Of a stretch of DNA of 64,000 bases, positions 13,240 to 24,554 are shown piece after piece (positions within the stretch are counted from its first letter, which is position 1; each line of letters begins with the position of its first letter). The notes beneath the pieces were generated by a model that saw only the letters and a list, made by a program, of their open reading frames with translations, searched no databases and was not told where the DNA came from. This DNA comes from Corynebacterium glyciniphilum AJ 3170 (GTDB taxonomy: Bacteria; Actinomycetota; Actinomycetes; Mycobacteriales; Mycobacteriaceae), in NCBI RefSeq assembly GCF_000626675.1, contig NZ_CP006842.1, forward strand, positions 2,790,001 through 2,854,000. The letters are read 5' to 3'. The translations under genes and the position numbers were made by a program.

Positions 13240-13355
13240 CCTACCTCAAGCAGGAGAGTACACGGCAAACGTGCCCGCTCCTGTTCGGCAGCCCGTTCAG
13301 AATAAACTACCGACCACCAATTCGCCAACACGGGGCACAAACACCATGTCAAAGA

Positions 13356-14090
13356 CTATTTCTTCGAGTAGTCCCGGGCGCCGAAGATCGCTGTACCGAC
13401 GCGGACACATGTCGCACCCTCGGCGATTGCAGTGCGGAAGTCGCCCGACATGCCCATGGACAGTTCCGTCAACAACTCCGGGTCCACCACAGCATCACTG
13501 CGCGCACTGTCCAGAATTCCCCGCAACTGGGAGAAACACCGCCGGACCTCACCGATGTCATCGGTGTTCGAGGCCACAGTCATGAAACCACGGACACGGA
13601 GACGGTCGCACCGGGACGCTGCAGCGAGGATTGTTCCTACGTCCTGAGGCGCAGCACCCGTTTTCGCATCTTCCCCGGAGGTGTTCACCTGGACCAGGAC
13701 ATCCAGTCTGCGGTCCAGTGGATCAAGCCTGCGCTGCAATGCCTCGGCGAGCCGGACCGAGTCCAGCGCCTGGAATTCATGGGCGTGCTCGGCAATGACC
13801 TTCGCTTTGTTGGTCTGCAGGTGGCCGATCGCGATCCACCGCACCGGCAGGTCGGACATCTCGACCGCCTTCCGCTGGACCTCCTGTGGCTTGTTCTCGG
13901 CGAACTCGTGCATGCCCGCTGCCACGGCAGAGCGAAGCCGCTCGACGGGGACTGTCTTGCTGACAGGTAGGAGCCGCACCTCCGCCGGGTCCCGTCCTGC
14001 CTCCAGCGCCGCGGCGTCGACCTGAGCGCGAACGGCGGCGACAGCGTCCCTGAGGTCGTTCACATCGTCGTGTTCCCCATCGTTGTGCAT
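13356..14090 (-). CDS. YggS-family PLP homeostasis protein
   Basis: The product belongs to the single-domain PLP-binding YggS/PROSC family, which buffers pyridoxal phosphate and affects amino-acid pools; no catalytic reaction is established. The PLP lysine is in LLPVSKTVP. Further family motifs are FAENKPQE, WIAIGHLQTNKAK, VQVNTSGEDAKTG and the phosphate-binding SMGMSGDFRTAIAEGATCVRVGTAIFG. The start is uncertain. The ATG at 14090 is used; a GTG at 14063 with GGGGA upstream gives the same N-terminal length as E. coli YggS, and a GTG at 14129 would leave 10 bp after pabAB. It is probably the last gene of the pps-pab run. Confidence 0.9.
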   Translation of the reverse strand: MHNDGEHDDVNDLRDAVAAVRAQVDAAALEAGRDPAEVRLLPVSKTVPVERLRSAVAAGMHEFAENKPQEVQRKAVEMSDLPVRWIAIGHLQTNKAKVIAEHAHEFQALDSVRLAEALQRRLDPLDRRLDVLVQVNTSGEDAKTGAAPQDVGTILAAASRCDRLRVRGFMTVASNTDDIGEVRRCFSQLRGILDSARSDAVVDPELLTELSMGMSGDFRTAIAEGATCVRVGTAIFGARDYSKK

Positions 14091-14139
14091 GTTCACCGAG
14101 CCTAGTCGAGCATGCCGCCCGGGTTGCACCTGCGCGGGA

Positions 14140-16185
14140 TCAGAGCCTCAGCACCGGTGCCGCCTTAACCACCGTCTCCTCGTACTCGCCGTCCGGGGTG
14201 GACTGGGAGACCACAGCACCACCCACCCCGTAACTCAGACGTGAGAACGATCCGTCTCCGGCGTACTCAGCGACGAGGGTCCGGATCACCACCGAAAGAT
14301 CGACAGAACCGTCCAACGAAAAGTAACCGATCGCTCCGCTGTAGATCCCGCGCGGCCGGTCTTCAAGGTCCTCGAGAATACGCATCGTCCGTTCCTTCGG
14401 TGCTCCGGTCATCGACCCGGGAGGAAACGCAGCGCGGACGGCGTCGGTCCCGTGCAGGCCGGCGCCCAGCTCTGCAGTGACTGTGCTGACCAACTGGTGA
14501 ACCGTCGCATAGCTCTCTACATTGAAAAGCTCCGGGACGTCGACGGTGCCCGGCGCGGCGACACGTCCGAGATCATGACGAACCAGATCGACGATCATGA
14601 GGTTCTCCGCACGGTCTTTCTCGCTGGCCCTGAGTTCAGCACGGATACTCTCATCGATTTCCGCCGTTTCCCCGACCGGTCGGGTTCCCTTGATCGGCGA
14701 CGAGGTGATCCGTCCTTCCACGTCGACGCTGAGGAACCGCTCCGGAGAGGTCGACATCACCGTCGCACCCGGCAACCGGAGGTAAGCGCCGAACGGAGCC
14801 GCGTTGTCACGCCGCAACCGGTGGTAGAGCTCCAGGGTGTCCGGCGGTCCGTCTGTCGGAGTCGCCTCGAGTGTGGTCGTCAGGCAGGCCTCGTAGGTTT
14901 CGCCCTCGCCGATCAGTCGTTGAATCTCGCGAACCTTGGCCGCATAACCGGCCCGCTCGTGGAGCCCGACGGCCAGGGATCCGCCACCGGAACGTTCTCG
15001 TTGCTCCACAGACAGTCTCCGGACCACACGAGCAACCTCCGCCTGCCACTGCTCGCCGTCGGCCCCCTCCAGCGACAGGAGGCGGACTTCGTCCGTTTCA
15101 TGGTCGATGACGACAGCCTTGTCGAGGAACAGTAGGCCTGCATCAGGTACCGGGGACGCATGCCGGTTGGCAGCCCCCTCCCCCTGGGAACAGTCACTCT
15201 TTACCCCGTACCCGAGGTAACCAACCCAGCCGAGGCGGAAACCACCGGCCACGGACGGGTCGGACGAGCCGTCAGTGATGTTCCACTGCGCAAGATCCGC
15301 CTGCATCCAGCTCAGTACGTCATCGTCGGTGACCTCCCGGTGACCGTCCCGCGTGATGTCCAGCGTCCCGGCACCGACGTCGGCGGTGATGACCGTGTCC
15401 GAGGCCCCCATGATGCTGAATCTCGCCCGGGGGTCCTGGTCACGGTTCCCGTCCAACCACACCGCATACCGGGAGATGGCGGCGTTCCCGTAAAGGCGGT
15501 GAAACAGTTCCTCGGAAAGGAGCCGGGAATCACCACCGGGCAGGGGCACCGTCCGCACCCGCAGACTCCTGATCCTGCCGTGGGCCCGGGTCAGGGCAGC
15601 GAAGTTCGCCAGCAGTTCACGACCGTAACTGGACTTCACCGACTCCGGGTGGAACTGCACTCCCCACAGCCGCGCATCGGGCACGCTGAGTCCCATCACC
15701 GTCCCGTCCGCACTATGCGCGGAGACCTCGACATGTGGCGGGACATCCGAGACAGCCAGGGAATGGTAGCGCACGACATCAAACGACGTGGGCAGCCCGT
15801 GGAACAGGTCACTGCCGTTGTGCTCGATGCGGGAGAGCCGACCGTGCACGGGCTCCGACGCAGGTCCGACCGTCGCCCCGTACATGTGGGCGATCAGCTG
15901 GTGGCCGAGGCAGATGCCCAGCACAGGCAGGCCGAGTGCGACGGCGCTGCGAATGACGTCCGTACAGATACCGACATCAGCGGTCTTCAGCGGTGTTCCC
16001 GGCCCCGGAGAGATGACCACGTTGTCGACGGTTGCCAGAAGTGTGCCTCCGTCGGACGCCCAACCGTCCCAGTCGTTCGGGACGACGACGGGAGAGACGC
16101 CGTTGACCCGGGTGAGGTCATGCACGAGGTTCCAGGTGAAGGAGTCGTGGTTGTCGATGAGCAGCGTTCGGATCACCGGGATCAC
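14140..16185 (-). CDS. pabAB: Fused aminodeoxychorismate synthase PabA-PabB
   Basis: This 681-aa bifunctional enzyme makes 4-amino-4-deoxychorismate from chorismate and glutamine for folate. Residues 1-200 are a class I amidotransferase with C92 (GICLGHQ), H179 and E181 (QFHPESV). The rest is a chorismate-binding PabB domain with DLVRHDLGRV and GSMTGAPKERTMRILE. The motif PIKGTRPVG carries the lysine that marks aminodeoxychorismate synthase; anthranilate synthases usually have PIAGTRPR. The PabA-PabB fusion is also known in C. glutamicum. The GTG start lies 6 bp after the CsoR-like gene. pabC is separate, at 34605-35501. Confidence 0.93.
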   Translation of the reverse strand: MIPVIRTLLIDNHDSFTWNLVHDLTRVNGVSPVVVPNDWDGWASDGGTLLATVDNVVISPGPGTPLKTADVGICTDVIRSAVALGLPVLGICLGHQLIAHMYGATVGPASEPVHGRLSRIEHNGSDLFHGLPTSFDVVRYHSLAVSDVPPHVEVSAHSADGTVMGLSVPDARLWGVQFHPESVKSSYGRELLANFAALTRAHGRIRSLRVRTVPLPGGDSRLLSEELFHRLYGNAAISRYAVWLDGNRDQDPRARFSIMGASDTVITADVGAGTLDITRDGHREVTDDDVLSWMQADLAQWNITDGSSDPSVAGGFRLGWVGYLGYGVKSDCSQGEGAANRHASPVPDAGLLFLDKAVVIDHETDEVRLLSLEGADGEQWQAEVARVVRRLSVEQRERSGGGSLAVGLHERAGYAAKVREIQRLIGEGETYEACLTTTLEATPTDGPPDTLELYHRLRRDNAAPFGAYLRLPGATVMSTSPERFLSVDVEGRITSSPIKGTRPVGETAEIDESIRAELRASEKDRAENLMIVDLVRHDLGRVAAPGTVDVPELFNVESYATVHQLVSTVTAELGAGLHGTDAVRAAFPPGSMTGAPKERTMRILEDLEDRPRGIYSGAIGYFSLDGSVDLSVVIRTLVAEYAGDGSFSRLSYGVGGAVVSQSTPDGEYEETVVKAAPVLRL

Positions 16186-16191
16186 ACTACG

Positions 16192-18961
<2,770 letters not shown>

Positions 18962-18998
18962 GGTGGTGTTCCTGTTCCTGTCCGGGGATGGTGGGCCC

Positions 18999-19802
18999 CT
19001 ACGGCTGTCGCAGATTCATCCTGGTGAGGATGACACTGGACATCTCCTCAACGCTCATGGCATGGGAATCGACGTAGGGGATCGTGTGGGAGCGGTAGAG
19101 CTTCTCCGCCTGTCGCAGTTCCGTACGGCACTGGGAGACACTGGCGTACTGACTGCCAGGCCGGCGTTCCCCCCGGACCTGGCTGAGCCGCTGCACCGTG
19201 GTGGTCAGTCCGAACAGTCTGTCCTGGAAAGGAGCGACAGCGTCCGGCAGACGACCGGGGGTGTCGTCGTCGGTCAGTGGATAGTTGGCAACCCGCAGAC
19301 CGTGCTGCAGTGCCAGGTACATCGCCGTCGGGGTCTTTCCACACCGGGACGGGGCGAGGATAATGAGGTCCGCACTGTCCAGCCCACGGAAACTCGCGGC
19401 ATCATCATGCTCGATGGTGTACTCCACGGCGTTGATACGGTCGTGGTAGCGGCCGAGGTCGCCGACCCGGTGGTACTCCGTCGCCGTGCCCGTCCGCTCT
19501 GCACCCAGGATCTGTTCCAGGTGGGTCAGGTGTGCCCCCAGCAGATCAATCACGTCGCCGGACGCATTCGAGACGATATCCGCGACCGCGGCGTCCCCGA
19601 TCGTGACGAAGACGATGGGCAATTCGTCGTCCTCCCCCGCGATTGTCGTGACCGCCCGGGCGGCGGCTTCCACGGAGTCAACGAACGGAAGGACACGCCT
19701 ACGGAACGAGAACCCGGGGAACTGGGCGAGCAGTGCATTGCCCTGGGTCTCCGCGGTGATGCCTGTGCTGTCGGACACGAAGAATACGGGCCTAGGTGAC
19801 AT
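18999..19802 (-). CDS. ppsR: PEP synthase regulatory kinase/pyrophosphorylase
   Basis: This DUF299 protein inactivates PEP synthase by ADP-dependent threonine phosphorylation and reactivates it by phosphate-dependent dephosphorylation. The N terminus reads [25 protein letters not shown], and the nucleotide loop is [15 protein letters not shown], typical apart from R-C-G where many members have R-T-S. The product has 267 residues from the ATG at 19802, which has GGAGGTGGCGT upstream; an in-frame extension to 19859 has no support. It is the first gene of a minus-strand run into ppsA, csoR-like, pabAB and yggS. Confidence 0.93.
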   Translation of the reverse strand: MSPRPVFFVSDSTGITAETQGNALLAQFPGFSFRRRVLPFVDSVEAAARAVTTIAGEDDELPIVFVTIGDAAVADIVSNASGDVIDLLGAHLTHLEQILGAERTGTATEYHRVGDLGRYHDRINAVEYTIEHDDAASFRGLDSADLIILAPSRCGKTPTAMYLALQHGLRVANYPLTDDDTPGRLPDAVAPFQDRLFGLTTTVQRLSQVRGERRPGSQYASVSQCRTELRQAEKLYRSHTIPYVDSHAMSVEEMSSVILTRMNLRQP

Positions 19803-20013
19803 ACGCCACCACCTCCGTTCTCCGATAGACGCCAGCACGAGACCACCCGACTTTAACACTCGATCCGGTCACCCATGTCCGAATTCACCCCCGTTCAGGC
19901 CTAGCTGACGTCGGCGGTGCGTGTAACATCCGGATGCTGACGTTCGGTCGCATGAGTTGCAAGGCTTTCATCACCATCACCACACCACTGATGTTCCGGA
20001 AAGGAGTCGAGCA

Positions 20014-20565
20014 ATGACCTCCCGGACGCACATGACACACCACCCCCGAATCCTTGCGGCCGCTGCGGCCACGTTCCTTGTCGTCGGCGGGGCCGCCGCA
20101 CCTGTCGCCACTGGTGAGGCCCAGCCGCCACTTCCGTCAGCTACTGTCCCGGCGCCAGGTGCCCCCTCTGCTGAGGAGGCGGCGCAGATCGCCGCAGAGC
20201 GCACCCCTGACACTGCCGTTGGTCCGTGGACAGCTGACGGAGCCGATACCACCTCCTACGACCCCCGCCTGGCGCTCTCCGCAATCGTCCTCAACGTTGA
20301 GGGTGCGACGGCAAGCTCACCTCAGCAGATGGCCCTGTTCGACCACGGCGTGTACGTCGGCACCACGGTCCCGGAGAGCTATCCGTACCAGCAGGTGACC
20401 CGCATCGCCGACAACATCGTCCAGGTTGACTACCGGTTCCTGCTGCCCGGCGATCCCCATGCGGACCCGAGCGGCACGGCAACGTCCCACTACGTTCTCT
20501 ATCCACAGCACATCGAACGCACCGGGGCATTACCGCCCGGCGGTGGCATGCCACCTGTGGGGTAA
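20014..20565 (+). CDS. Secreted LppP/LprE-like protein
   Basis: The 183-aa product has a signal peptide (hydrophobic ILAAAAATFLVVGG, residues 13-26, cleavage likely near residue 35) and no lipobox cysteine. The mature part carries the mycobacterial LppP/LprE-type pattern: YDPRLALSAIVLNVEGATASSPQQMALFDHGVYVGTTVPESY in pieces, then a TSHYVLY strand. The cysteines that usually bracket this domain are absent; DPC is replaced by DPR. Function is unknown for the family beyond an envelope location. The start is the ATG with GGAAAGGAG upstream. It is divergent from ppsR and 30 bp before the MerR gene. Confidence 0.75.
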   Translation: MTSRTHMTHHPRILAAAAATFLVVGGAAAPVATGEAQPPLPSATVPAPGAPSAEEAAQIAAERTPDTAVGPWTADGADTTSYDPRLALSAIVLNVEGATASSPQQMALFDHGVYVGTTVPESYPYQQVTRIADNIVQVDYRFLLPGDPHADPSGTATSHYVLYPQHIERTGALPPGGGMPPVG

Positions 20566-20595
20566 CCGCCACCACGCGGCTCGGAACGTACGGTA

Positions 20596-20994
20596 ATGGG
20601 TATGACGGATGATGAAACACTGGGTATCGGCGACCTGGCGGAGCGCATCGGGGTGACACCTCGCGTGCTACGACACTACGAACAGCAGCAGCTCATCTCA
20701 CCAGGGCGCATGGAGAACGGCTACCGGTTCTACGACCGACGTCAGGCGATACGTGCCGCAAACATCAAAACGCTGTTCGACCTCGGGCTCAGCGCCGATG
20801 ATATCCGTCCGCAGATCTCTGAAGGCTGCCTCGACACGCCCCTCGGAGGCCGTCCTGCATGCCAGGAGGAACTCGCGCCGATTCACGCACGGCTCGACAC
20901 GCTGGATGAACTCATTTCCCGCCTTGAACGGTCCAGAGACCGGCTGCAGAAGCATGCGGACAGCATCACTGCGTCTCTCGAACGATCCCGCTGA
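20596..20994 (+). CDS. MerR-family transcriptional regulator
   Basis: The 132-aa protein has the N-terminal winged helix of MerR (IGDLAERIGVTPRVLRHYEQQQLISPGRMENGYRFYD, residues 10-47), then a dimer coiled coil ending LISRLERSRDRLQKHADS. The short effector region keeps two cysteines (GCLDT and PACQEE) but not a metal-binding arrangement I can assign. MerR proteins often control a neighbouring exporter, and an MFS gene starts 109 bp downstream on the same strand with a dyad between them. The ATG at 20596 or the one two codons later may be used. Confidence 0.88.
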   Translation: MGMTDDETLGIGDLAERIGVTPRVLRHYEQQQLISPGRMENGYRFYDRRQAIRAANIKTLFDLGLSADDIRPQISEGCLDTPLGGRPACQEELAPIHARLDTLDELISRLERSRDRLQKHADSITASLERSR

Positions 20995-21036
20995 CTCGGG
21001 CACACCAACATCCCGGTCCCCCTTCGGTTTGACCTT

Positions 21037-21054
21037 GACGCTAGCGGCATAGTC
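21037..21054 (+). promoter_or_regulatory. Possible MerR-type operator before the MFS gene
   Basis: The dyad GACGCTA-GCGGCA-TAGTC overlaps a TTGACC-TTGACG sequence that could act as -35. MerR operators usually lie between -35 and -10 boxes spaced 19-20 bp apart. Here TTGACC (21030-21035) followed 19 bp later by CCTACG (21055-21060) would give that spacing, but the -10 is weak. The site is suggested by position and symmetry only. Confidence 0.35.
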
Positions 21055-21103
21055 CTACGTTTGCGCGGTCAGTAGTTACCGACCCGGAGAGGACCGTCCA
21101 CCC

Positions 21104-22318
21104 ATGCCGCTTTCCCCGCACTCGACCGCCACGACCGCGTCCATGAGATGGCTACCCGGCCTACTGCTCGCAACGTTCGTCATCGGAACGGACGATTTCA
21201 TCATCGCCGGTATCCTGCCGGAACTTGCCGTGGACTTCGACGTCACCGAGGCGGCGGCAGGACAGCTCGTTACAGTATTTTCCCTCGTGTACGCCGTCGC
21301 TGCGCCGGTCATGGCCCTGCTCACCGCACGACTGTCCCGACGCAAGCTGATCGTCGGAGGGCTGACGGTCTTCGCACTGGTCAACGCAGCCACCGTTTTC
21401 GCCCCCTCATACGCTGCACTGATGGCGCTGCGAGTAGCCGCTGCGCTGGTGGGGGCAACCATCACTCCCGCCGCATTCGCCACGGCGGGAAGTCTCGCCC
21501 CTCCCGAACGCAGTGGTCGTGCCATCGGCGTCGTCGCCGCGGGGCTCACCGTGTCTTTGATCGTCGGGGTCCCGGTGGGGTCCTGGTTGGGCGAGCTCTT
21601 CGGTTGGCAGTCTACATTCGCCCTGGTGGCCACACTGACCGGTGCCGCAGTCATCATCACCGGGACAACTCTCCCCGCCATTCCGGGGCCACCTGCCACA
21701 GGACTCCGGGAACGGTTGACGCTACTACGACGCCCCTCAGTGCTGAGCTGCGTTGTCGGCACCGTCATCGGTGCGACCGCCGGCTTCATGCCCTACACCT
21801 TCATCGCGCCGGTGGTCACTGACCTGACCGGAGTTGAACGGACTTTGATCCCGGTGACAATCGGCGTCATCGGCGTTGCTGGAGCGATCGGGACCGTCGC
21901 CGGAGGACGGTTGAATGACCGGTGGGGACCTGATCGTACGATCCTGACACTGATGGCTGTCATGGCCACAACGACCGTGCTGTTGGCACTGGCCGGTCCA
22001 CTGTTCGGTGGCAATGCGCCATACTGGCTCCTCCTCACGGTGCTCGCCGTGTGGGGTGCCGCGGTGTGGGCGTATAACCCGCCGATGAACGCACGGGCCC
22101 TGCGCCTGGCAGCAGAAGCCGGAACGGAGGCCGTGGCGCTCAACACCAGTGGCCTGTACATCGGCATCGCCGTGGCCGGGGCGCTCGGCGGCGCCGCTCT
22201 CACCACCGGCAACGGGGCCCTGTTGCTCGCGGTGTCCGGCACCGTCGTCATCCTCGGACTGGTGTTCATGACGTGGGCCATTCGTCGTTTCCCCAGCAGT
22301 GCGCCCCTCAACCAGTAG
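21104..22318 (+). CDS. MFS transporter, DHA1-like exporter
   Basis: The 404-aa protein has about 12 hydrophobic helices, beginning WLPGLLLATFVIGTDDFIIAGILPELA. Motif A-like LTARLSRRKLIVGGL lies between helices 2 and 3, and motif C-like VVAAGLTVSLIVGVPVGSWLG is in helix 5; both are typical of drug:proton antiporters and sugar-efflux-type DHA1 members. Export of a drug or metabolite is inferred; the substrate cannot be read. The ATG at 21104 has GGAGAGGA upstream. It follows the MerR gene and is probably its target. Confidence 0.9.
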   Translation: MPLSPHSTATTASMRWLPGLLLATFVIGTDDFIIAGILPELAVDFDVTEAAAGQLVTVFSLVYAVAAPVMALLTARLSRRKLIVGGLTVFALVNAATVFAPSYAALMALRVAAALVGATITPAAFATAGSLAPPERSGRAIGVVAAGLTVSLIVGVPVGSWLGELFGWQSTFALVATLTGAAVIITGTTLPAIPGPPATGLRERLTLLRRPSVLSCVVGTVIGATAGFMPYTFIAPVVTDLTGVERTLIPVTIGVIGVAGAIGTVAGGRLNDRWGPDRTILTLMAVMATTTVLLALAGPLFGGNAPYWLLLTVLAVWGAAVWAYNPPMNARALRLAAEAGTEAVALNTSGLYIGIAVAGALGGAALTTGNGALLLAVSGTVVILGLVFMTWAIRRFPSSAPLNQ

Positions 22319-22584
22319 CGTGCTGCGCGTTGCTGCGGTCAGCCCTCACCCAGGCGGTAGCAGAACAAAAGTCCACAGTTGTGTCACGTACGACGGTGGG
22401 TAGACAGCCGACAGAGCTGCCGTCGGCGCGGTGTCATTCCGCGACCGTGTCGGACACGAGGTGAAGGCATTCCGAAATGCAGGGCGGGTGGACCCCGCGG
22501 AGAACTGAGCGCGGATAATACCAGTCACCGGTGAAACAGAGATCGTTCCGCTGCAGCGGAACCGCCCGGTTCGCCGGGACGAAG

Positions 22585-22623
22585 ACGTGGGGGCGGTTTC
22601 GACGTTCAAAACCGCCCCCACGT
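22585..22623. terminator. 15-bp perfect stem-loop, possible bidirectional terminator
   Basis: ACGTGGGGGCGGTTT pairs without mismatch with AAACCGCCCCCACGT across a 9-nt loop. It lacks a clear T tract beyond the two or three T/A at the loop side. It lies between the convergent MFS gene and tRNA-Lys, where a bidirectional terminator would be expected. Confidence 0.5.
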
Positions 22624-22674
22624 GCTCGTTCCAGGCTCACACCCCAGACCCGTACCCGTACCGGGCAACGCACA

Positions 22675-22699
22675 AGCCCCCGGTCAGTGACCGGGGGCT
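22675..22699 (-). terminator. Stem-loop downstream of tRNA-Lys
   Basis: AGCCCCCGGTCA and TGACCGGGGGCT form a 12-bp near-perfect palindrome, just 10 bp past the 3' end of tRNA-Lys on the minus strand. The tail is CTTGTGCGTTG, with only a weak T content. Confidence 0.6.
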
Positions 22700-22709
22700 G
22701 TGCTGTTTG

Positions 22710-22782
22710 TGGGCCCTGTGGGGCTCGAACCCACGACCTGCGGATTAAAAGTCCGTAGCTCTACCAACTGAGCTAAAGGCCC
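22710..22782 (-). tRNA. tRNA-Lys (TTT)
   Basis: The minus strand folds as a 73-nt tRNA: acceptor GGGCCTT/AGGGCCC (with wobble), D arm GCTCAGTTGGTAGAGC, anticodon loop CTTTTAA (anticodon TTT), T arm GTGGGTTCGAGCCCCAC and discriminator A. It lies just downstream of the acetate CoA-transferase gene. Confidence 0.95.
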
Positions 22783-22831
22783 GCAAACGCACCCCGCCGG
22801 GCGAGGTGCGTCGTTCAGTCTAGTGCATGCA

Positions 22832-24334
22832 CTACTTCTGCATCGAACCGGTCTCCAGGAACCGGGTGTGGAACTCGAAGGCCCTGGACAGGTCATGCGG
22901 GGTCTGCTGGAACTTGCTCTTTGAGGCAGCCTCGACGTACTCCTCCAGCAGCGGCTTGTAGGAGTCGTGCGCGACGTCGATCATCTTCTTCACACGGTCA
23001 CGCGGTGCCAGGCCGCGCAGATCGGCGAAACCGTTCTCCGTGATGATCACCATGGCATCGTGCTCATGGTGGTCAATGTGGGACGCGAAGGGCACGATGG
23101 CGGAAATGTCGCCGCCCTTGGCAATCGACGGGCTGATGAAGGAGGACACCTGCGCGTTGCGGGTGAAGTCACCCGAGCCGCCGATACCGTTCATCACGCG
23201 CGAGCCGGACACGTTGGTCGAGTTGATGTTGCCGTAAATGTCGGCCTCGATCATGCCGTTGGTGGCGATCAACCCGAGGCGGCGGATGACCTCAGGGTGG
23301 TTGGAGACCTGCTGCGGGCGCAGGATGATGTTGTCGCGGTACCGGGCGGCTTCCGCGTTCATCTTCTCGGCGTACTCCGGGGACAGGGAGAAGGACGTCG
23401 CGGAGGCGACGGTCATCTTGCCGGCGTCGATCAGGTCGACCATGCCGTCCTGGATGACCTCGGTGTAGGCGGTGATGTTCTCGAACTTCGAGTCGAGCAG
23501 GCCTGCCATCACGGCGTTGGGCACGTTACCGACACCGGACTGCATGATGTAGCGGTCGTATGCGAGGCGACCTGCCTTGACCTCACCCTCCAGGAAGTCC
23601 AGGAAGTAGCCGGCGATCTTCTTCGAGGTCTCGTCCGCCGGGGTGAACGGTGCGTTGCGGTCAGGACGGTCGGTCTCGACGATGGCCACGACCTTGCTGG
23701 TGTCGAACTCGATGGCGGTGCCACCGATACGGTCACCGGGGGCCGTGATACCGATGGGGGTGCGCTGTCCCGCCGGCTCGATGCGGTAAATGTCGTGCAT
23801 GCCCTCGAGGTCACGGGACTGCCACTCGTTGACCTCGATGATCACCTTGTCCGCGGCGTCGATGTACTCGATGTTGTTTCCCACCGCGGAGGACGGGACC
23901 ACGGTGCCGTCCTCGCGGATGGCAACAGCCTCGATGATGGCAACGTCGAACTTGCCGAAGAATCCCTCCTGCACCTGCTTGCCCAGGTGGGAGAGATGGA
24001 TGTCCCAGTACTTCGCCTCTCCGGCGTTGATCTGCCCGCGCAGGACCGGATCGGAGTTGTAAGGGGTACGGAAACTGATGGCGTTCGCCTCGGCCAGGAC
24101 ACCGTCGCAGTCGACGGCGGTGGAGGCCCCGGTGAACAGTTCAATCTGGAACTCGTCACCGCGGTCATGGGCAGCTTTGGCACGCTCGGCGATAGCGGTG
24201 GGGAGAGCCTTGGGATACCCCGCACCGGTGAACCCGGAGGTACCGACCTTGTCACCGTTGTTGACGAACTCCGCAGCCTCCTGGGCTGACATGACTTTCG
24301 ACTTCAGACCGCTGTGTGCGATGCGCTCAGACAC
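22832..24334 (-). CDS. cat: Acetyl-CoA hydrolase/CoA-transferase (succinyl-CoA:acetate type)
   Basis: The 500-aa protein matches C. glutamicum ActA/Cat (cg2840), which moves CoA between acetyl-CoA, propionyl-CoA and succinyl-CoA and the free acids. Visible features are VGTSGFTGAGYPKALP near the N terminus, the central PSSAVGNNIEYIDAADKVIIEVNEW, and the likely catalytic glutamate region TAYTEVIQDGMVDL, with GIGGSGDFTRNA later. The GTG at 24334 with GAGGAGAAAGA upstream is the clear start; a longer frame to 24487 lacks a site. It is divergent from dus, as in C. glutamicum. The sucCD genes that flank it there are not here. Confidence 0.93.
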   Translation of the reverse strand: MSERIAHSGLKSKVMSAQEAAEFVNNGDKVGTSGFTGAGYPKALPTAIAERAKAAHDRGDEFQIELFTGASTAVDCDGVLAEANAISFRTPYNSDPVLRGQINAGEAKYWDIHLSHLGKQVQEGFFGKFDVAIIEAVAIREDGTVVPSSAVGNNIEYIDAADKVIIEVNEWQSRDLEGMHDIYRIEPAGQRTPIGITAPGDRIGGTAIEFDTSKVVAIVETDRPDRNAPFTPADETSKKIAGYFLDFLEGEVKAGRLAYDRYIMQSGVGNVPNAVMAGLLDSKFENITAYTEVIQDGMVDLIDAGKMTVASATSFSLSPEYAEKMNAEAARYRDNIILRPQQVSNHPEVIRRLGLIATNGMIEADIYGNINSTNVSGSRVMNGIGGSGDFTRNAQVSSFISPSIAKGGDISAIVPFASHIDHHEHDAMVIITENGFADLRGLAPRDRVKKMIDVAHDSYKPLLEEYVEAASKSKFQQTPHDLSRAFEFHTRFLETGSMQK

Positions 24335-24554
24335 TCTTTCTCCTCTGCTTTGTCCCGGTGTATCGGAAGTATCTCTGTAAATATCACGACTTGTTTCTGT
24401 AGCAAACGTGACTTCTGCCACCATTGATAGCACATCAGTGCCGGATGACGGCAGTTCACAGGATGGTGCGGGTGTGACCACACACATCCGAGTGTAGTGG
24501 CCGTCCAGATCACACCGCTTTGCACCTCCCCCGCCCTGGTGTGAGAATCAGGGG

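Larger units (their letters stand above)
22319..22709. other. 390-bp gene-free interval rich in inverted repeats
   Basis: No coding sequence is supported here. The interval holds a perfect palindrome GTTCCGCTGCAGCGGAAC (22545-22562), a small CCCGG/CCGGG hairpin (22565-22578), a 15-bp perfect stem (22585-22599 with 22609-22623) and the tRNA-Lys terminator-like stem (22675-22699). The density of dyads over 180 bp is high. It could hold convergent terminators for the MFS gene and tRNA-Lys, or a structured RNA. I recognise no known RNA family. Confidence 0.5.

Noticed and set aside
22346..22673. Small minus-strand frames in the interval before tRNA-Lys
   Set aside because: They overlap the inverted repeats, lack ribosome sites and show no conserved pattern.
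22525..22699. 6C-type or riboswitch RNA
   Set aside because: The C runs are within stems rather than loops, and no aptamer core that I know is visible, so I only describe the hairpins.
22967..24289. 440-codon plus-strand frame antisense to the CoA-transferase gene
   Set aside because: Val/Gly/Asp/Leu-rich shadow translation of a high-GC gene; the minus-strand protein is a full, conserved enzyme.
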